A stretch of 64,000 bases of DNA from Bacteroidaceae bacterium. GTDB taxonomy: Bacteria; Bacteroidota; Bacteroidia; Bacteroidales; Bacteroidaceae. The stretch lies in assembly GCA_024398495.1 (NCBI GenBank), contig JAKSJA010000002.1, forward strand, positions 30,045 to 94,044, in the 5' to 3' direction. A program made the position numbers and the translations under genes. The notes below the pieces were generated by a model, which worked only from the letters and a program-made list of their open reading frames with translations, searched no databases and was not told where the DNA came from. Shown piece after piece: positions 19,701 through 27,670 of this stretch (positions are counted from its first letter, which is position 1; the number at the start of each line of letters is the position of its first letter).

Positions 19701-20074
19701 ATGACAAGGCAAAGGAAGTACTGCTCTATGCTGACAAACATATACCAGCACCATTGGTGCCAATAAGTTATCATAGCGGTTCACTTGACGAAGCAAGAAT
19801 ATATGCGGCTTTGGGAATGAAGAAACAGGCGAGCGATATCATAAACAGCATGGTGGAAAATTCACAGCAATATCTGCGGTGGTATATCTCATTAGGGCAG
19901 AGTCAGATACTTGACAATCAGCGTGAATGTAATATACACTTCTACATTATGCAGCAATGTGCTGAAACAGCAAAATCATTCAGTAAACCACTTACTGAAA
20001 AGATATATAACATATTGTCTAATTATTCCTCAGCATACGAAAGTCTGGGAGGAAGTTTCTCTTATTCTGACTGA
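16703..20074 (+). CDS. DUF2723 membrane protein (putative protein O-glycosyltransferase-like)
   Basis: 1123 aa. The N terminus has the DUF2723 hallmark VVYCSTIEPTASFWDCPEFISTGYKLEVGHPPGAPFF: an acidic residue after the first membrane segment, then the HPPG loop, as in GT-C protein mannosyltransferases. About 12 hydrophobic segments occupy residues 12-370 and 555-690. The middle and the C-terminal soluble region (about 750-1123) are extracytoplasmic or periplasmic and the end is TPR-like helical. The family is near-universal in Bacteroidota; a role in lipid-linked sugar transfer to surface proteins is inferred from GT-C similarity. The stop overlaps the next ATG by one base (TGATG). Confidence 0.85.
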   Translation: MNDKTYRLVNNIFGWVAFIVAAVVYCSTIEPTASFWDCPEFISTGYKLEVGHPPGAPFFMLTANLFSQFVSDPTQVARMVNTMSALLSAACILFLFWTITHLVKKLLVNEDNAEDGLTLAKTIAIMGSGMVGALIYTFSDTFWFSAVEGEVYAYSSAFTAVVFWLILKWENRADQPHSDRYLILIAYLTGLSIGVHLLNLLCIPAIVLVWFYKRYPEASVKGSLCALAVSVVLIAAVLYGIVPGIVKVGGWFELLFVNVLHMPFNTGLIIYIICVTACVIWAIYETYVQKSQKRENISFITSIAMLGIPFYGHGAWAVVIGIIVIALLWILVVKKFGGIQVFTSRVKNTALLAMLMIMIGYSTYAVIVIRSSANPPMDQNSPEDIFTLGEYLGREQYGDRPLFYGQAYTSQVKLEQRGNMCVPVQSKGAPVYQRKDKATPDERDSYFVVRTKDKYVYAQNMLFPRMHDAAHRDAYESWMGGVDGYETPYDRCGENIMVKVPTQIENIRFFLSYQCNFMYWRYFMWNFAGRQNDMQGNGELEHGNWLSGIPFIDNLRLGNQDMLPDELKENKGHNVFYCLPLLLGLLGLFWQAYRGRRGIRQFWVVCFLFFMTGLAIVIYLNQTPQQPRERDYAYAGSFYAFAIWCGMGVAAIISWIKRSLKPSMLNCRTLTAVATVISVVCLLVPIQMASQTWDDHDRSGRYMCRDFGQNYLSTLPENQYPIIYTNGDNDTFPLWYNQDTEGFRTDARVCNLSYIQTDWYIDQMRRPAYDSPSLPITWNRLEYCAGTNDYIEVRPEAKQSLIDLYKQSPEEAKKLFGDEPFELKNILKYWIRNKDENYHYIPTDTIFMTVDKEAVRKSGMMLATEEIPDKMVISLHGKSILYKGDIMVLEMLSNCNWTRPIYVAVTVGSENYLNLGDNTIKEGLASRITPFTTNVDGNPVEGVRTIDTKRMYDNLMHKYKFGGLDSGKDLYLDETIMRMCWTHRRLYALLAQQLYFDGENDKAKEVLLYADKHIPAPLVPISYHSGSLDEARIYAALGMKKQASDIINSMVENSQQYLRWYISLGQSQILDNQRECNIHFYIMQQCAETAKSFSKPLTEKIYNILSNYSSAYESLGGSFSYSD

Positions 20075-20685
20075 TGTTTTTAGAAAGACCTGTTCGATGG
20101 CTTCGGTGGTTGTCGCCAACTGCAATGTGGCGGGGTGACCATAATGAGAAATCAATATACCTCACTTTTGATGATGGTCCGATTCCTCAAGCAACGCCGT
20201 TCATCCTGGACACACTGGCAAAGTACGGTGTCAAGGCTACTTTCTTTGTTGTAGGAGATAATGTAAGGAAATTCCCTGACCTCTTTGAGCGGATAATATC
20301 TGAGGGGCATAAGGTGGGGAATCATACATATCATCATATCAGTGGATATAAGCATAATATAAGTACATATATCAACGATGTCAAAAAGGCTGATGAATAT
20401 GTACATTCTCACCTGTTCAGACCTCCTTATGGATGGATGAAACCCGAACAGCGCATCTGGATAACACAACACTATAAGATTATAATGTGGGATGTCATCA
20501 CGCGTGACTACAGCAAGCGGATGCGACCTGACAACGTGGTAAACAACGTAAAGCGTTATACCCGTAATGGGAGTATCATCACGTTCCACGATTCAAAACG
20601 CAGTATCCAAAACCTTCATACCGCATTGCCTGAAAGCATTGAATGGCTGATGAGAGAAGGATATGAATTCCGTACAATAGAATAA
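20074..20685 (+). CDS. Polysaccharide deacetylase family protein (NodB domain)
   Basis: 203 aa carrying all five NodB/CE4 motifs: LTFDDGP (catalytic base and metal Asp), GNHTYHH (metal histidines), RPPYGWM, MWDVITRDY and IITFHDS. The enzyme should remove N-acetyl groups from a peptidoglycan-like or surface glycan. The first 20 residues (MFLERPVRWLRWLSPTAMWR) do not form a clear signal peptide, so the site of action is open. Translation is coupled to DUF2723 by a TGATG overlap, which links it to cell-envelope glycan work. Confidence 0.88.
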   Translation: MFLERPVRWLRWLSPTAMWRGDHNEKSIYLTFDDGPIPQATPFILDTLAKYGVKATFFVVGDNVRKFPDLFERIISEGHKVGNHTYHHISGYKHNISTYINDVKKADEYVHSHLFRPPYGWMKPEQRIWITQHYKIIMWDVITRDYSKRMRPDNVVNNVKRYTRNGSIITFHDSKRSIQNLHTALPESIEWLMREGYEFRTIE

Positions 20686-20706
20686 ACTAATCTTAAAAAT
20701 AAAATT

Positions 20707-21267
20707 ATGGCTGATACTAAACAACTATTGGACGCATGTCAAGAGAAAATGGAAATGGTCGCAATGTACCTCGAAGAGGCATTGGGACGTATCCGTGCAG
20801 GTAGAGCAAACATTCACATCCTTGATGCGGTAAAGGTGGAATCATACGGTACAGTAGTACCACTCAACCAAGTGTCAAACGTACAGATACAAGATGCCCG
20901 TACCATCACCATCCGACCTTATGACAAGAATGCGTTACGTGACATTGAAAAGGCAATAATGGCTGCCAATGTAGGAATCACACCTGAGAACAATGGTGAA
21001 ATCATACGTCTTAATATCCCACAGCCAACAGAGGAAAGACGTCGTGAACTCACAAAGCAATGTAATGCTGAAGGTGAAAAGACAAAAGTTCAGGTGCGTA
21101 ATATCAGACGTGACGGCATTGATAAACTGAAAAAGATGATTAAAGAGGGATTGTCTGAAGATCTTGAAAAAGATGCAGAAAATGACTTGCAGAAAATCCA
21201 CGATAAATTCATAAAGAAGGTAGATGAACTTATTGCTGAAAAGAATAAAGAAATCATGACCGTATAA
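20707..21267 (+). CDS. frr: Ribosome recycling factor
   Basis: 186 aa, the normal length for RRF. Typical motifs: LGRIRAGRANIHILDAVKVESYGTVVPLNQVSNV, ARTITIRPYDKNALRDIEKAI, ERRRELTKQC and VRNIRRDGIDKLKK. With EF-G it splits post-termination ribosomes. It lies 21 bp after the deacetylase gene and 23 bp before rsgA, forming a translation/ribosome pair with rsgA. Confidence 0.97.
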   Translation: MADTKQLLDACQEKMEMVAMYLEEALGRIRAGRANIHILDAVKVESYGTVVPLNQVSNVQIQDARTITIRPYDKNALRDIEKAIMAANVGITPENNGEIIRLNIPQPTEERRRELTKQCNAEGEKTKVQVRNIRRDGIDKLKKMIKEGLSEDLEKDAENDLQKIHDKFIKKVDELIAEKNKEIMTV

Positions 21268-21290
21268 AACGGTTGATGGTCAAATATTCC

Positions 21291-22235
21291 ATGAAGGCAT
21301 TAGTTACAAGGAATACAGGCAGTTGGTACACAGTCCGTTCTGAGAGCGGAAAATATATCGACTGTAAAATAAAAGGAACTTTCCGATTAAAAGGCATACG
21401 CTCCACCAATCCCGTTGCCATTGGTGACTGGGTTGATGTTGATGTGCCGGCATCTGACACGACGCAAGAGCAGACACCTTTCATTTATAATATATATGAT
21501 AGGAAAAACTACATTATCCGTAAGTCTATAAACCTCAGCAAACAAAGTCAGATAATAGCTGCAAATGTTGATCAGGCATTTCTTGTCGTCACTATTGCTC
21601 ACCCACAAACATCAACGACATTTATAGATCGTTTCCTTGCATCAGCACAGGCATATCGTATCCCTGTCATATTGCTTTTCAACAAAATAGATCTATTGAA
21701 TACAGAGCAGCAGGAATATCAACATTCGCTTATCAGTTTATACAGCAAGATAGGATATGAATGTATTGAAATATCGGCAACAGATCCTGAATCTGTAGAG
21801 ATACTCGGCGACAAATTCAAAAAGAAGACATCTGTATTGTCTGGCCATAGTGGTGTTGGTAAGTCAACGATTTTGAACCATTTCATCACTGGTTATCAGC
21901 AGAAAACTGCCGAGATATCGGATGCCCACGACCAAGGTGTACATACCACCACCTTTGCCGAGATGTTTGAAGCACGAGGGGGATACCTAATAGACACGCC
22001 GGGGATAAGAGGATTTGGAACGTTTGATTTTGAGAGGGAAGAGATAGGCCATTATTTTATTGACATATTTCAATACTCCAAACAATGTCGCTTCAGCAAC
22101 TGTACGCACACACACGAACCGGGATGTGCGGTGTTGCAAGCAATAGAAGATGGTCATATTGCACAGACACGCTATAACTCCTACCTCAGTATGCTTGGCG
22201 ACAAGGATGAGAACCGTTATAGAGAAAAATTATAA
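21291..22235 (+). CDS. rsgA: Small ribosomal subunit biogenesis GTPase
   Basis: 314 aa from the ATG at 21291 (MKALVTRNTGSWYTV, the usual Bacteroidota start); the ATG at 21273 gives an extra six residues and is less likely. The circularly permuted GTPase order is visible: LFNKIDLL (G4), EISATD (G5), GHSGVGKSTILN (G1) and DTPGIRGFG (G3). An N-terminal OB-fold precedes it. The C-terminal zinc motif is CRFSNCTHTHEPGCAV. It tests and matures the 30S subunit. Followed 14 bp later by scpB. Confidence 0.95.
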   Translation: MKALVTRNTGSWYTVRSESGKYIDCKIKGTFRLKGIRSTNPVAIGDWVDVDVPASDTTQEQTPFIYNIYDRKNYIIRKSINLSKQSQIIAANVDQAFLVVTIAHPQTSTTFIDRFLASAQAYRIPVILLFNKIDLLNTEQQEYQHSLISLYSKIGYECIEISATDPESVEILGDKFKKKTSVLSGHSGVGKSTILNHFITGYQQKTAEISDAHDQGVHTTTFAEMFEARGGYLIDTPGIRGFGTFDFEREEIGHYFIDIFQYSKQCRFSNCTHTHEPGCAVLQAIEDGHIAQTRYNSYLSMLGDKDENRYREKL

Positions 22236-22249
22236 TAAAAGATACAACT

Positions 22250-23059
22250 ATGATTGACGTAAAAATTACAGACCGCGTCTGTTTTATATGCATGCAGAAT
22301 GCGGAACATTTCAATTGTCTCAGCGAAGAAATGTGCCATAGCATATCGGATGCCATATTGGAAGCATATAATAAAGAATGTGTATGTATTGTCATCAAGG
22401 CAGAAACATGTCGTAACGTATGGAGTGCCGGACATGACATACATGAGTTACCGCAGGATGGTAATGACCCGCTGGGGTATGACATCCCTATGGAGCGACT
22501 TCTGCGTAATGTGCAGGATGTACCTATCCCTGTCATTGCCTGTGTTGACGGAACAGTATGGGGTGGAGCCTGTGACCTCTGCATAAGTTGCGATATGATA
22601 GTGGCATCAGAGACCTCTACTTTTGCCATCACACCGGCAAAGATTGGTATTCCATACAATGCATCGGGAATCATGCATTTCATCAATCAATTAGGTATCA
22701 ACAAAGCACGTGAAATGTTCTTCACCGCAGCTCCCATAACAGCACAGGATGCACTTAACGTGGGATTTGTTAACCAAATTGCTTCATCAGAGAATCTGGA
22801 TGCTATGCTTGAGGAGCGCTTCCTGACGCCACTGCGACGCAATTCAGTGTTGTCTGTAAGTGCTATTAAACGTCAATTCCGCATTCTCAGCCGTGCAGCA
22901 AATGTCATACCATCTGAGGACTTCGAGAAGATAAATGCTTATCGCGCACGCGTCTATCGTGGAGATGATTATAAAGAAGGCATAAACAGTTTCCTTGAAA
23001 AACGTACACCAGAATATAAGGGTAAGGCTTCAGATTTAGATCTGGAATTCGGAAAATAA
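22250..23059 (+). CDS. scpB: Methylmalonyl-CoA decarboxylase (crotonase fold)
   Basis: 269 aa, a close match by eye to E. coli ScpB (YgfG). Shared features: FSAGHDIHELP becomes WSAGHDIHELP, VEGSVWGG becomes VDGTVWGG, GVPYN becomes GIPYN, and the EGMNAFLEKR tail becomes EGINSFLEKR. The residues matching His66, Gly110 and Tyr140 of the E. coli enzyme are present. It decarboxylates (R)-methylmalonyl-CoA to propionyl-CoA without biotin or a sodium pump, which fits the succinate-propionate branch of Bacteroidales fermentation. Cotranscribed with rsgA, and convergent with the nucleoside kinase gene (6 bp between stops). Confidence 0.88.
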   Translation: MIDVKITDRVCFICMQNAEHFNCLSEEMCHSISDAILEAYNKECVCIVIKAETCRNVWSAGHDIHELPQDGNDPLGYDIPMERLLRNVQDVPIPVIACVDGTVWGGACDLCISCDMIVASETSTFAITPAKIGIPYNASGIMHFINQLGINKAREMFFTAAPITAQDALNVGFVNQIASSENLDAMLEERFLTPLRRNSVLSVSAIKRQFRILSRAANVIPSEDFEKINAYRARVYRGDDYKEGINSFLEKRTPEYKGKASDLDLEFGK

Positions 23060-23065
23060 AGGATT

Positions 23066-24730
23066 TCAATATTTGAAAGAGCTGCCTCCAATAAATTCAC
23101 GTATTAGTGATGTCGGAGGTATTTTATTTACATCAATACTTCTGAAATAACTTAGAAATTCTTTCAACCGATATGCTTCAGAATATTCTTCCTTATTTTC
23201 AGGTACGCTTTCTAATAAATCCAATGCTTGCTGTTTGATGACAGCTATCTCAAAGAGCAAAGCTGTATTGAACATCACGTCAGCATTCTCCTGATAAGGA
23301 AATATCCATTTATTTTCCCCAGCTCTCACAGATGGCCAACGTTTTATTGTGTCAGTTGCAGAGGTGCCACGATATTTGGCATCACGTATCATACGCCGCA
23401 ATAGTCGAGTGTCTGTAGTTGGTATATAATTGTGGTCATCCAACAAAAGAGTTGTCAAAGCTGATGCGTAAACACGGAATTTATTTCTCTCGGCAATACC
23501 ACTTGTCAATTCTGGATTTAAGGCATGAATACCCTCAAGGATAAGAATATCGTTTTTACGCAATTTTAATTTCCTGTCGCTAAACTGCAATTTCCCTTCC
23601 TGAAAATTGTATTTTGGTAATTGTATTGTCTTACCTGCGAAAAGGTCCGACAGCTGTCGGTTAAGCAAATCAAGGTCAAGAGCATACAGACTCTCATAAT
23701 CATATTCGCCGTTTTCATCTATTGGATTTTTGTCCCTATCCAAAAAATAATCATCAAGGGATATTGGTACTGGATATTTGCCACACACTAACAATTGTAT
23801 GGACAGACGTTTTGCAAATGTCGTTTTTCCTGACGATGAAGGACCAGAGATAAGCACAACTTTGACTCCTTTTTTTGCAGCAATCATATCTGCAATCTGT
23901 GATATTTTCTTTTCCTGTAATGCTTCAGAGACATTTATCAAACTTGTTGAATATCCTAAATCAACGGCTTCATTGAACGAACCGACAGTACTTAACCCCA
24001 GCAGGTTCTGCCAATGATGTTGTTCGCGAAACATCTCAAATAGTTTTTTCGCGCCTTTCCCCTTCTCCAACGATAAAGGATCGGTCCTTGATGGAGTACA
24101 CAGAAGAATACCGTCATCATACTTCTTCAAATCGAATAGGTATAATTGTGATGTATTTGACAATAATGTACCGTAATAGAAATCAACATATCCGTCAAGA
24201 TCGTAATACGTAGAATATATATCCCCTATACTCTTTAATAATTTGACCTTGCTCTCATCTTTATTCTTTTTAAACACTTTAATAACATCTGCAGTTAAAG
24301 TTTCAACACGTTTGAAAGGAATTCCTGACTTTATTATACATTGCATCTGTTTCTTTACCTTCTCTATGTCATAAGTGGTAATAGGATGCCCAATGTTTAC
24401 AGTGCAATAATAACCTCTTGAGTACATTGGAATATCTATAACCACGTTGGAATGGGGATAGATATCATGTATGGCTTTTGATAAAACAAAAAACAACGAC
24501 CGACAATATGTCCTATTGCCAGTAGATGAACTGACATCTAAAAATTCTATTTCTTTGTCTTTATATACCCTATAATCAAGGCTTTCTTCTTTATTGTTTA
24601 CTTTTGCTGAAGTGAGCTGATAAGGCAACTTAATATTTAGATGTTGATAAATGTCAAAAAGACTTGTCCCCTTTTGTACATTAATCGTTTTTTTATTATT
24701 TTTGCACAAAATCTTTATATAATCATTCAT
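23066..24730 (-). CDS. Nucleoside kinase with TGS-like N terminus (uridine kinase family)
   Basis: 554 aa from the ATG at 24730. An upstream TTG (24757) lies inside the TATCTTTG promoter box and is not used. The N terminus (about 1-60) is TGS/ubiquitin-like, followed by a ThrRS-editing-like domain, an architecture typical of Bacteroidota and clostridial nucleoside kinases. The kinase domain has VLISGPSSSGKTTFAKRL (Walker A), ISLDDYFLDRD and ILEGIHALN. It should phosphorylate a pyrimidine nucleoside. Specificity cannot be read from sequence. Confidence 0.85.
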   Translation of the reverse strand: MNDYIKILCKNNKKTINVQKGTSLFDIYQHLNIKLPYQLTSAKVNNKEESLDYRVYKDKEIEFLDVSSSTGNRTYCRSLFFVLSKAIHDIYPHSNVVIDIPMYSRGYYCTVNIGHPITTYDIEKVKKQMQCIIKSGIPFKRVETLTADVIKVFKKNKDESKVKLLKSIGDIYSTYYDLDGYVDFYYGTLLSNTSQLYLFDLKKYDDGILLCTPSRTDPLSLEKGKGAKKLFEMFREQHHWQNLLGLSTVGSFNEAVDLGYSTSLINVSEALQEKKISQIADMIAAKKGVKVVLISGPSSSGKTTFAKRLSIQLLVCGKYPVPISLDDYFLDRDKNPIDENGEYDYESLYALDLDLLNRQLSDLFAGKTIQLPKYNFQEGKLQFSDRKLKLRKNDILILEGIHALNPELTSGIAERNKFRVYASALTTLLLDDHNYIPTTDTRLLRRMIRDAKYRGTSATDTIKRWPSVRAGENKWIFPYQENADVMFNTALLFEIAVIKQQALDLLESVPENKEEYSEAYRLKEFLSYFRSIDVNKIPPTSLIREFIGGSSFKY

Positions 24731-24754
24731 ATCAAAAGTATTTTTATTCTTCCG

Positions 24755-24762
24755 CAAAGATA
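24755..24762 (-). promoter_or_regulatory. -7 box (TATCTTTG) of the nucleoside kinase gene
   Basis: The minus strand reads TATCTTTG 24 nt upstream of the ATG at 24730. It overlaps the alternative TTG start, which therefore cannot be part of the transcript. Confidence 0.65.
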
Positions 24763-24791
24763 GAAAGAAAAATAATATAATCTAACTTTTT

Positions 24792-26510
24792 ATGACAATC
24801 TGGATTTTTTTTAAACTTATCGGCTCTTTGGCCCTGCTCATGTACGGAATGAAGTCGATGAGTGAAAGTCTGCAGAAAATGGCTGGTAGTCAATTGCGTC
24901 ATGTACTGGGTGCCATGACTACAAACCGTTTTACTGGAATGCTTACCGGTATGTTTGTAACTGCATCCGTACAGTCGTCAACAGCAACGACAGTCATGAC
25001 GGTTTCTTTTGTCAATGCTGGACTTCTCACTCTTGCACAGGCAATATCCATCATCATGGGTGCCAACATCGGGACAACCTTGACAGCATGGATAATGAGT
25101 GCGGGGTTCTCATTTAACATCACAGATTTTGTATATCCCGCATTTGTCATTGCACTTTTACTCATATATACGAAGAAACGTAAGGTTGGCGGTGATTTCC
25201 TGTTTGGTATCGCATTTATGTTTCTTGGTCTCGGTACATTACGCCAGACAGGAATAGATATGGATCTCGGGAACAATGAAGCCGTATTGAATTTCTTCTC
25301 ATCTTTTGATCCTAACAGTTTTACCACTACACTATTGTTCCTCATTCTCGGTGGTGTGCTCACTATGTCAGTACAAAGTTCTGCAGCGGTAATGGCAATC
25401 ACAATGATTCTGTGTTCTACAGGCGTCCTTCCTATTTATCAGGGTATAGCACTTGTAATGGGAGAGAATATAGGAACGACAGTTACTTCTAACGTGGCAG
25501 CCCTGACAGCAAATGCACAGGCGAGACGTGCGGCACTTGCCCATATGCTCTTTAACGTATTCGGAGTCATCTGGGTTCTCATCGTCTTCCATCCTTTTGT
25601 TAACATGGTTTGTGGATTAGTGGGTTACGATGTGGCAATGACAAAAAACTCTGTCAGCAGTACAGAATTTATGAATAATGCAGCCAAATTGTCATTTGTG
25701 TTGGCAGCATTCCATACCTGTTTCAATCTTATCAACACCACGATTCTCATATGGTTTATACCACAGCTCGAAAAAATAGTCTGCCACATAATCAAATCCC
25801 GTAAAAATGATGAGGAAGAAGAATTCCGCCTACATTTCATCACCGGTGGTATCATGCAGACACCAGAGCTTGCTGTGCTGGAGGCTCAGAAAGAAATCAC
25901 ATTGTTTGCACAACGCATACAGCGTATGTTTGGAATGGTACGTGAGCTCATACCTATAAAAGATGCAAGTGACTTCGCGAAACGTTTTGCACGCATAGAA
26001 AAATATGAGGGAATCTCGGATAATATGGAAGTAGAGATTGCAAAGTATCTTGACCACGTAAGTAATAACCATCTTAGTGATGAGACAAAAGCAAAGATAC
26101 GTGCAATGTTGCGTGAGATAAGTGAAATAGAAAGTATAGGAGACAGTTGTTATAATATGGCCCGTTCTCTCAATCGTAAGATGAATGGGAAAGAAGATTT
26201 TACCAAGCAACAATACACCCATATCTCACAGATGATGTCCCTCACGGACAATGCTCTTCTTGAAATGAACCAACTTATGACAGGGAGAAAGGGTGATGGC
26301 GATGTTAACCGTTCATTCAATATTGAAAACGAAATCAACAATTTCCGCAATCAGTTGCGTACACAGAATATCAACGACATTGAAAATCAAGTCTATTCAT
26401 ATTCTCTCGGTACCATGTATATGGACATCATAGCAGAGTGTGAAAAGCTGGGAGATTATGTTGTCAACGTGGTAGAAGCTCATATGGGAGTGAAACAAAA
26501 AGAAGCCTGA
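24792..26510 (+). CDS. Na/Pi-cotransporter family protein with PhoU-like domain
   Basis: 572 aa. Two inverted-type membrane repeats each carry the QSS signature of the PNaS family: VTASVQSSTATTVM and MSVQSSAAVMAITM, plus GANIGTTLTAW and GENIGTTVTSN. About nine hydrophobic segments lie in residues 1-330. The C-terminal 230 residues are helical and PhoU-like. It probably imports phosphate with sodium, or exports it. The stop overlaps the next start (TGATG), so it is coupled to the sirtuin and recX genes. TAACTTTT just before the ATG is one base from the -7 consensus. Confidence 0.88.
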   Translation: MTIWIFFKLIGSLALLMYGMKSMSESLQKMAGSQLRHVLGAMTTNRFTGMLTGMFVTASVQSSTATTVMTVSFVNAGLLTLAQAISIIMGANIGTTLTAWIMSAGFSFNITDFVYPAFVIALLLIYTKKRKVGGDFLFGIAFMFLGLGTLRQTGIDMDLGNNEAVLNFFSSFDPNSFTTTLLFLILGGVLTMSVQSSAAVMAITMILCSTGVLPIYQGIALVMGENIGTTVTSNVAALTANAQARRAALAHMLFNVFGVIWVLIVFHPFVNMVCGLVGYDVAMTKNSVSSTEFMNNAAKLSFVLAAFHTCFNLINTTILIWFIPQLEKIVCHIIKSRKNDEEEEFRLHFITGGIMQTPELAVLEAQKEITLFAQRIQRMFGMVRELIPIKDASDFAKRFARIEKYEGISDNMEVEIAKYLDHVSNNHLSDETKAKIRAMLREISEIESIGDSCYNMARSLNRKMNGKEDFTKQQYTHISQMMSLTDNALLEMNQLMTGRKGDGDVNRSFNIENEINNFRNQLRTQNINDIENQVYSYSLGTMYMDIIAECEKLGDYVVNVVEAHMGVKQKEA

Positions 26511-27205
26511 TGAAAAAGATTGTTGTACTTACAGGAGCCGGCATGTCGGTAGAAAGCGGGCTGAGTACTTTCCGTGATGCAGGAGGTCTTTGGGAAAACT
26601 ATCCTGTACAACAGGTTGCAACGCATGAGGGATGGGAAGATAATCCGACACTCGTGACTAATTTTTATAATATGTTGCGCAAAAAACTTGTACAGGCATT
26701 GCCAAATGATGGACATAGGCTGCTTGCAGAACTGGAAAAAGATTATGATGTAACAGTGGTAACTCAGAATGTGGATAATCTGCATGAACAGGCAGGAAGT
26801 ACACATGTGATACACCTTCATGGAGAACTTATGAAAGTATGTTCTTCATATAATCCTGACGACACGCGGTATCAGCAGACTCTTACAGCGGGCAATCTCG
26901 AAGTACAACCAGGAACAAAAGCGGGAGATGGCAGTCTTTTACGCCCTTTCATCGTGTTTTTTGGCGAAGCAGTGCCGAACATGGAGCAAGCGGTATCTGA
27001 AGCTATGAAAGCCGATATATTCATCATCATCGGAACAAGTCTTAATGTTTACCCAGCAGCAGGACTTGTACAATATGTGCGTCAGGGGACACCTATTTAC
27101 ATCATAGATCCTCATCCCGTCACAACTGCTTCATATCTTAATATAACACATATAAAGAAAGGGGCATCAGAAGGAATGAGTCAACTGAGAAATGAAATAC
27201 TCTGA
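26510..27205 (+). CDS. Sir2-family NAD-dependent protein deacylase lacking zinc cysteines
   Basis: 231 aa. NAD-binding motifs are complete: VLTGAGMSVESGLSTFRDAGGLW, TQNVDNLHEQAG and the catalytic His in VIHLHGEL, then PFIVFFGEAVP, IIGTSLNVYPAAG and IDP. The usual zinc module (two CxxC pairs between HGE and RPFIVxFGE) is absent: only one Cys (KVCSSYNPDD) lies in that 55-residue stretch. The fold may be stabilised another way. It should remove acyl groups from lysines. It overlaps both neighbours (Na/Pi gene by 1 nt, recX by 14 nt). Confidence 0.87.
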   Translation: MKKIVVLTGAGMSVESGLSTFRDAGGLWENYPVQQVATHEGWEDNPTLVTNFYNMLRKKLVQALPNDGHRLLAELEKDYDVTVVTQNVDNLHEQAGSTHVIHLHGELMKVCSSYNPDDTRYQQTLTAGNLEVQPGTKAGDGSLLRPFIVFFGEAVPNMEQAVSEAMKADIFIIIGTSLNVYPAAGLVQYVRQGTPIYIIDPHPVTTASYLNITHIKKGASEGMSQLRNEIL

Positions 27206-27644
27206 AGAGGCGGCATTTGCAAAACTTGCAGCACAGTGCTCCACCGCAGAGTACTGTACCAACGACATTGAGAAAAGGATGAGACGTTGGGAAATGGATG
27301 AGACAAGCATCAAAAAGATAATACAACGTCTCTTGGATGAACATTTTATTGACAACACACGCTATTGCCGTGCATTCATAAAAGACAAGATTCTATTCAA
27401 CCGTTGGGGACGAAGAAAGATAGAAGAGGCTTTGTATGCCAAACATATATCGAAAGACGTATCCACGCCGATATTTGAAGAACTCGACAAAGATAGCTAT
27501 TTGGACACCCTTCATAACTTGCTCATTGCCCGTAGTAGAACAATAAAGGCAAAAGATGATTATGATATGCGCAACAAACTGATACGTTACGCATTACAAC
27601 GTGGATTTAGTATGGGAGACATACTTTCGGTTATTGATGATTAA
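27192..27644 (+). CDS. recX: Regulatory protein RecX
   Basis: 150 aa, short and helical with RecX repeats: a Lys/Cys-rich first helix set, then RRWEMDETSIKKIIQRLLDEHFIDNTRYCRAFIKDKILFNRWGRRKIEEALYAKHIS, which is the diagnostic DexFIDxxRYAxxFVxxKxxxxxxGxxKIxxxLxxKGI pattern. The C terminus, with IRYALQRGFSMGDILSVI, ends as in other RecX proteins. It inhibits or modulates RecA filaments. It starts within the sirtuin gene. recA is not in the window. Confidence 0.88.
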   Translation: MKYSEEAAFAKLAAQCSTAEYCTNDIEKRMRRWEMDETSIKKIIQRLLDEHFIDNTRYCRAFIKDKILFNRWGRRKIEEALYAKHISKDVSTPIFEELDKDSYLDTLHNLLIARSRTIKAKDDYDMRNKLIRYALQRGFSMGDILSVIDD

Positions 27645-27670
27645 TCATTCTCCAGAAACAATTTTACATT

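Noticed and set aside
24730-24757. TTG start for the nucleoside kinase
   Set aside because: It lies within the TATCTTTG promoter box, so it is not in the transcript.
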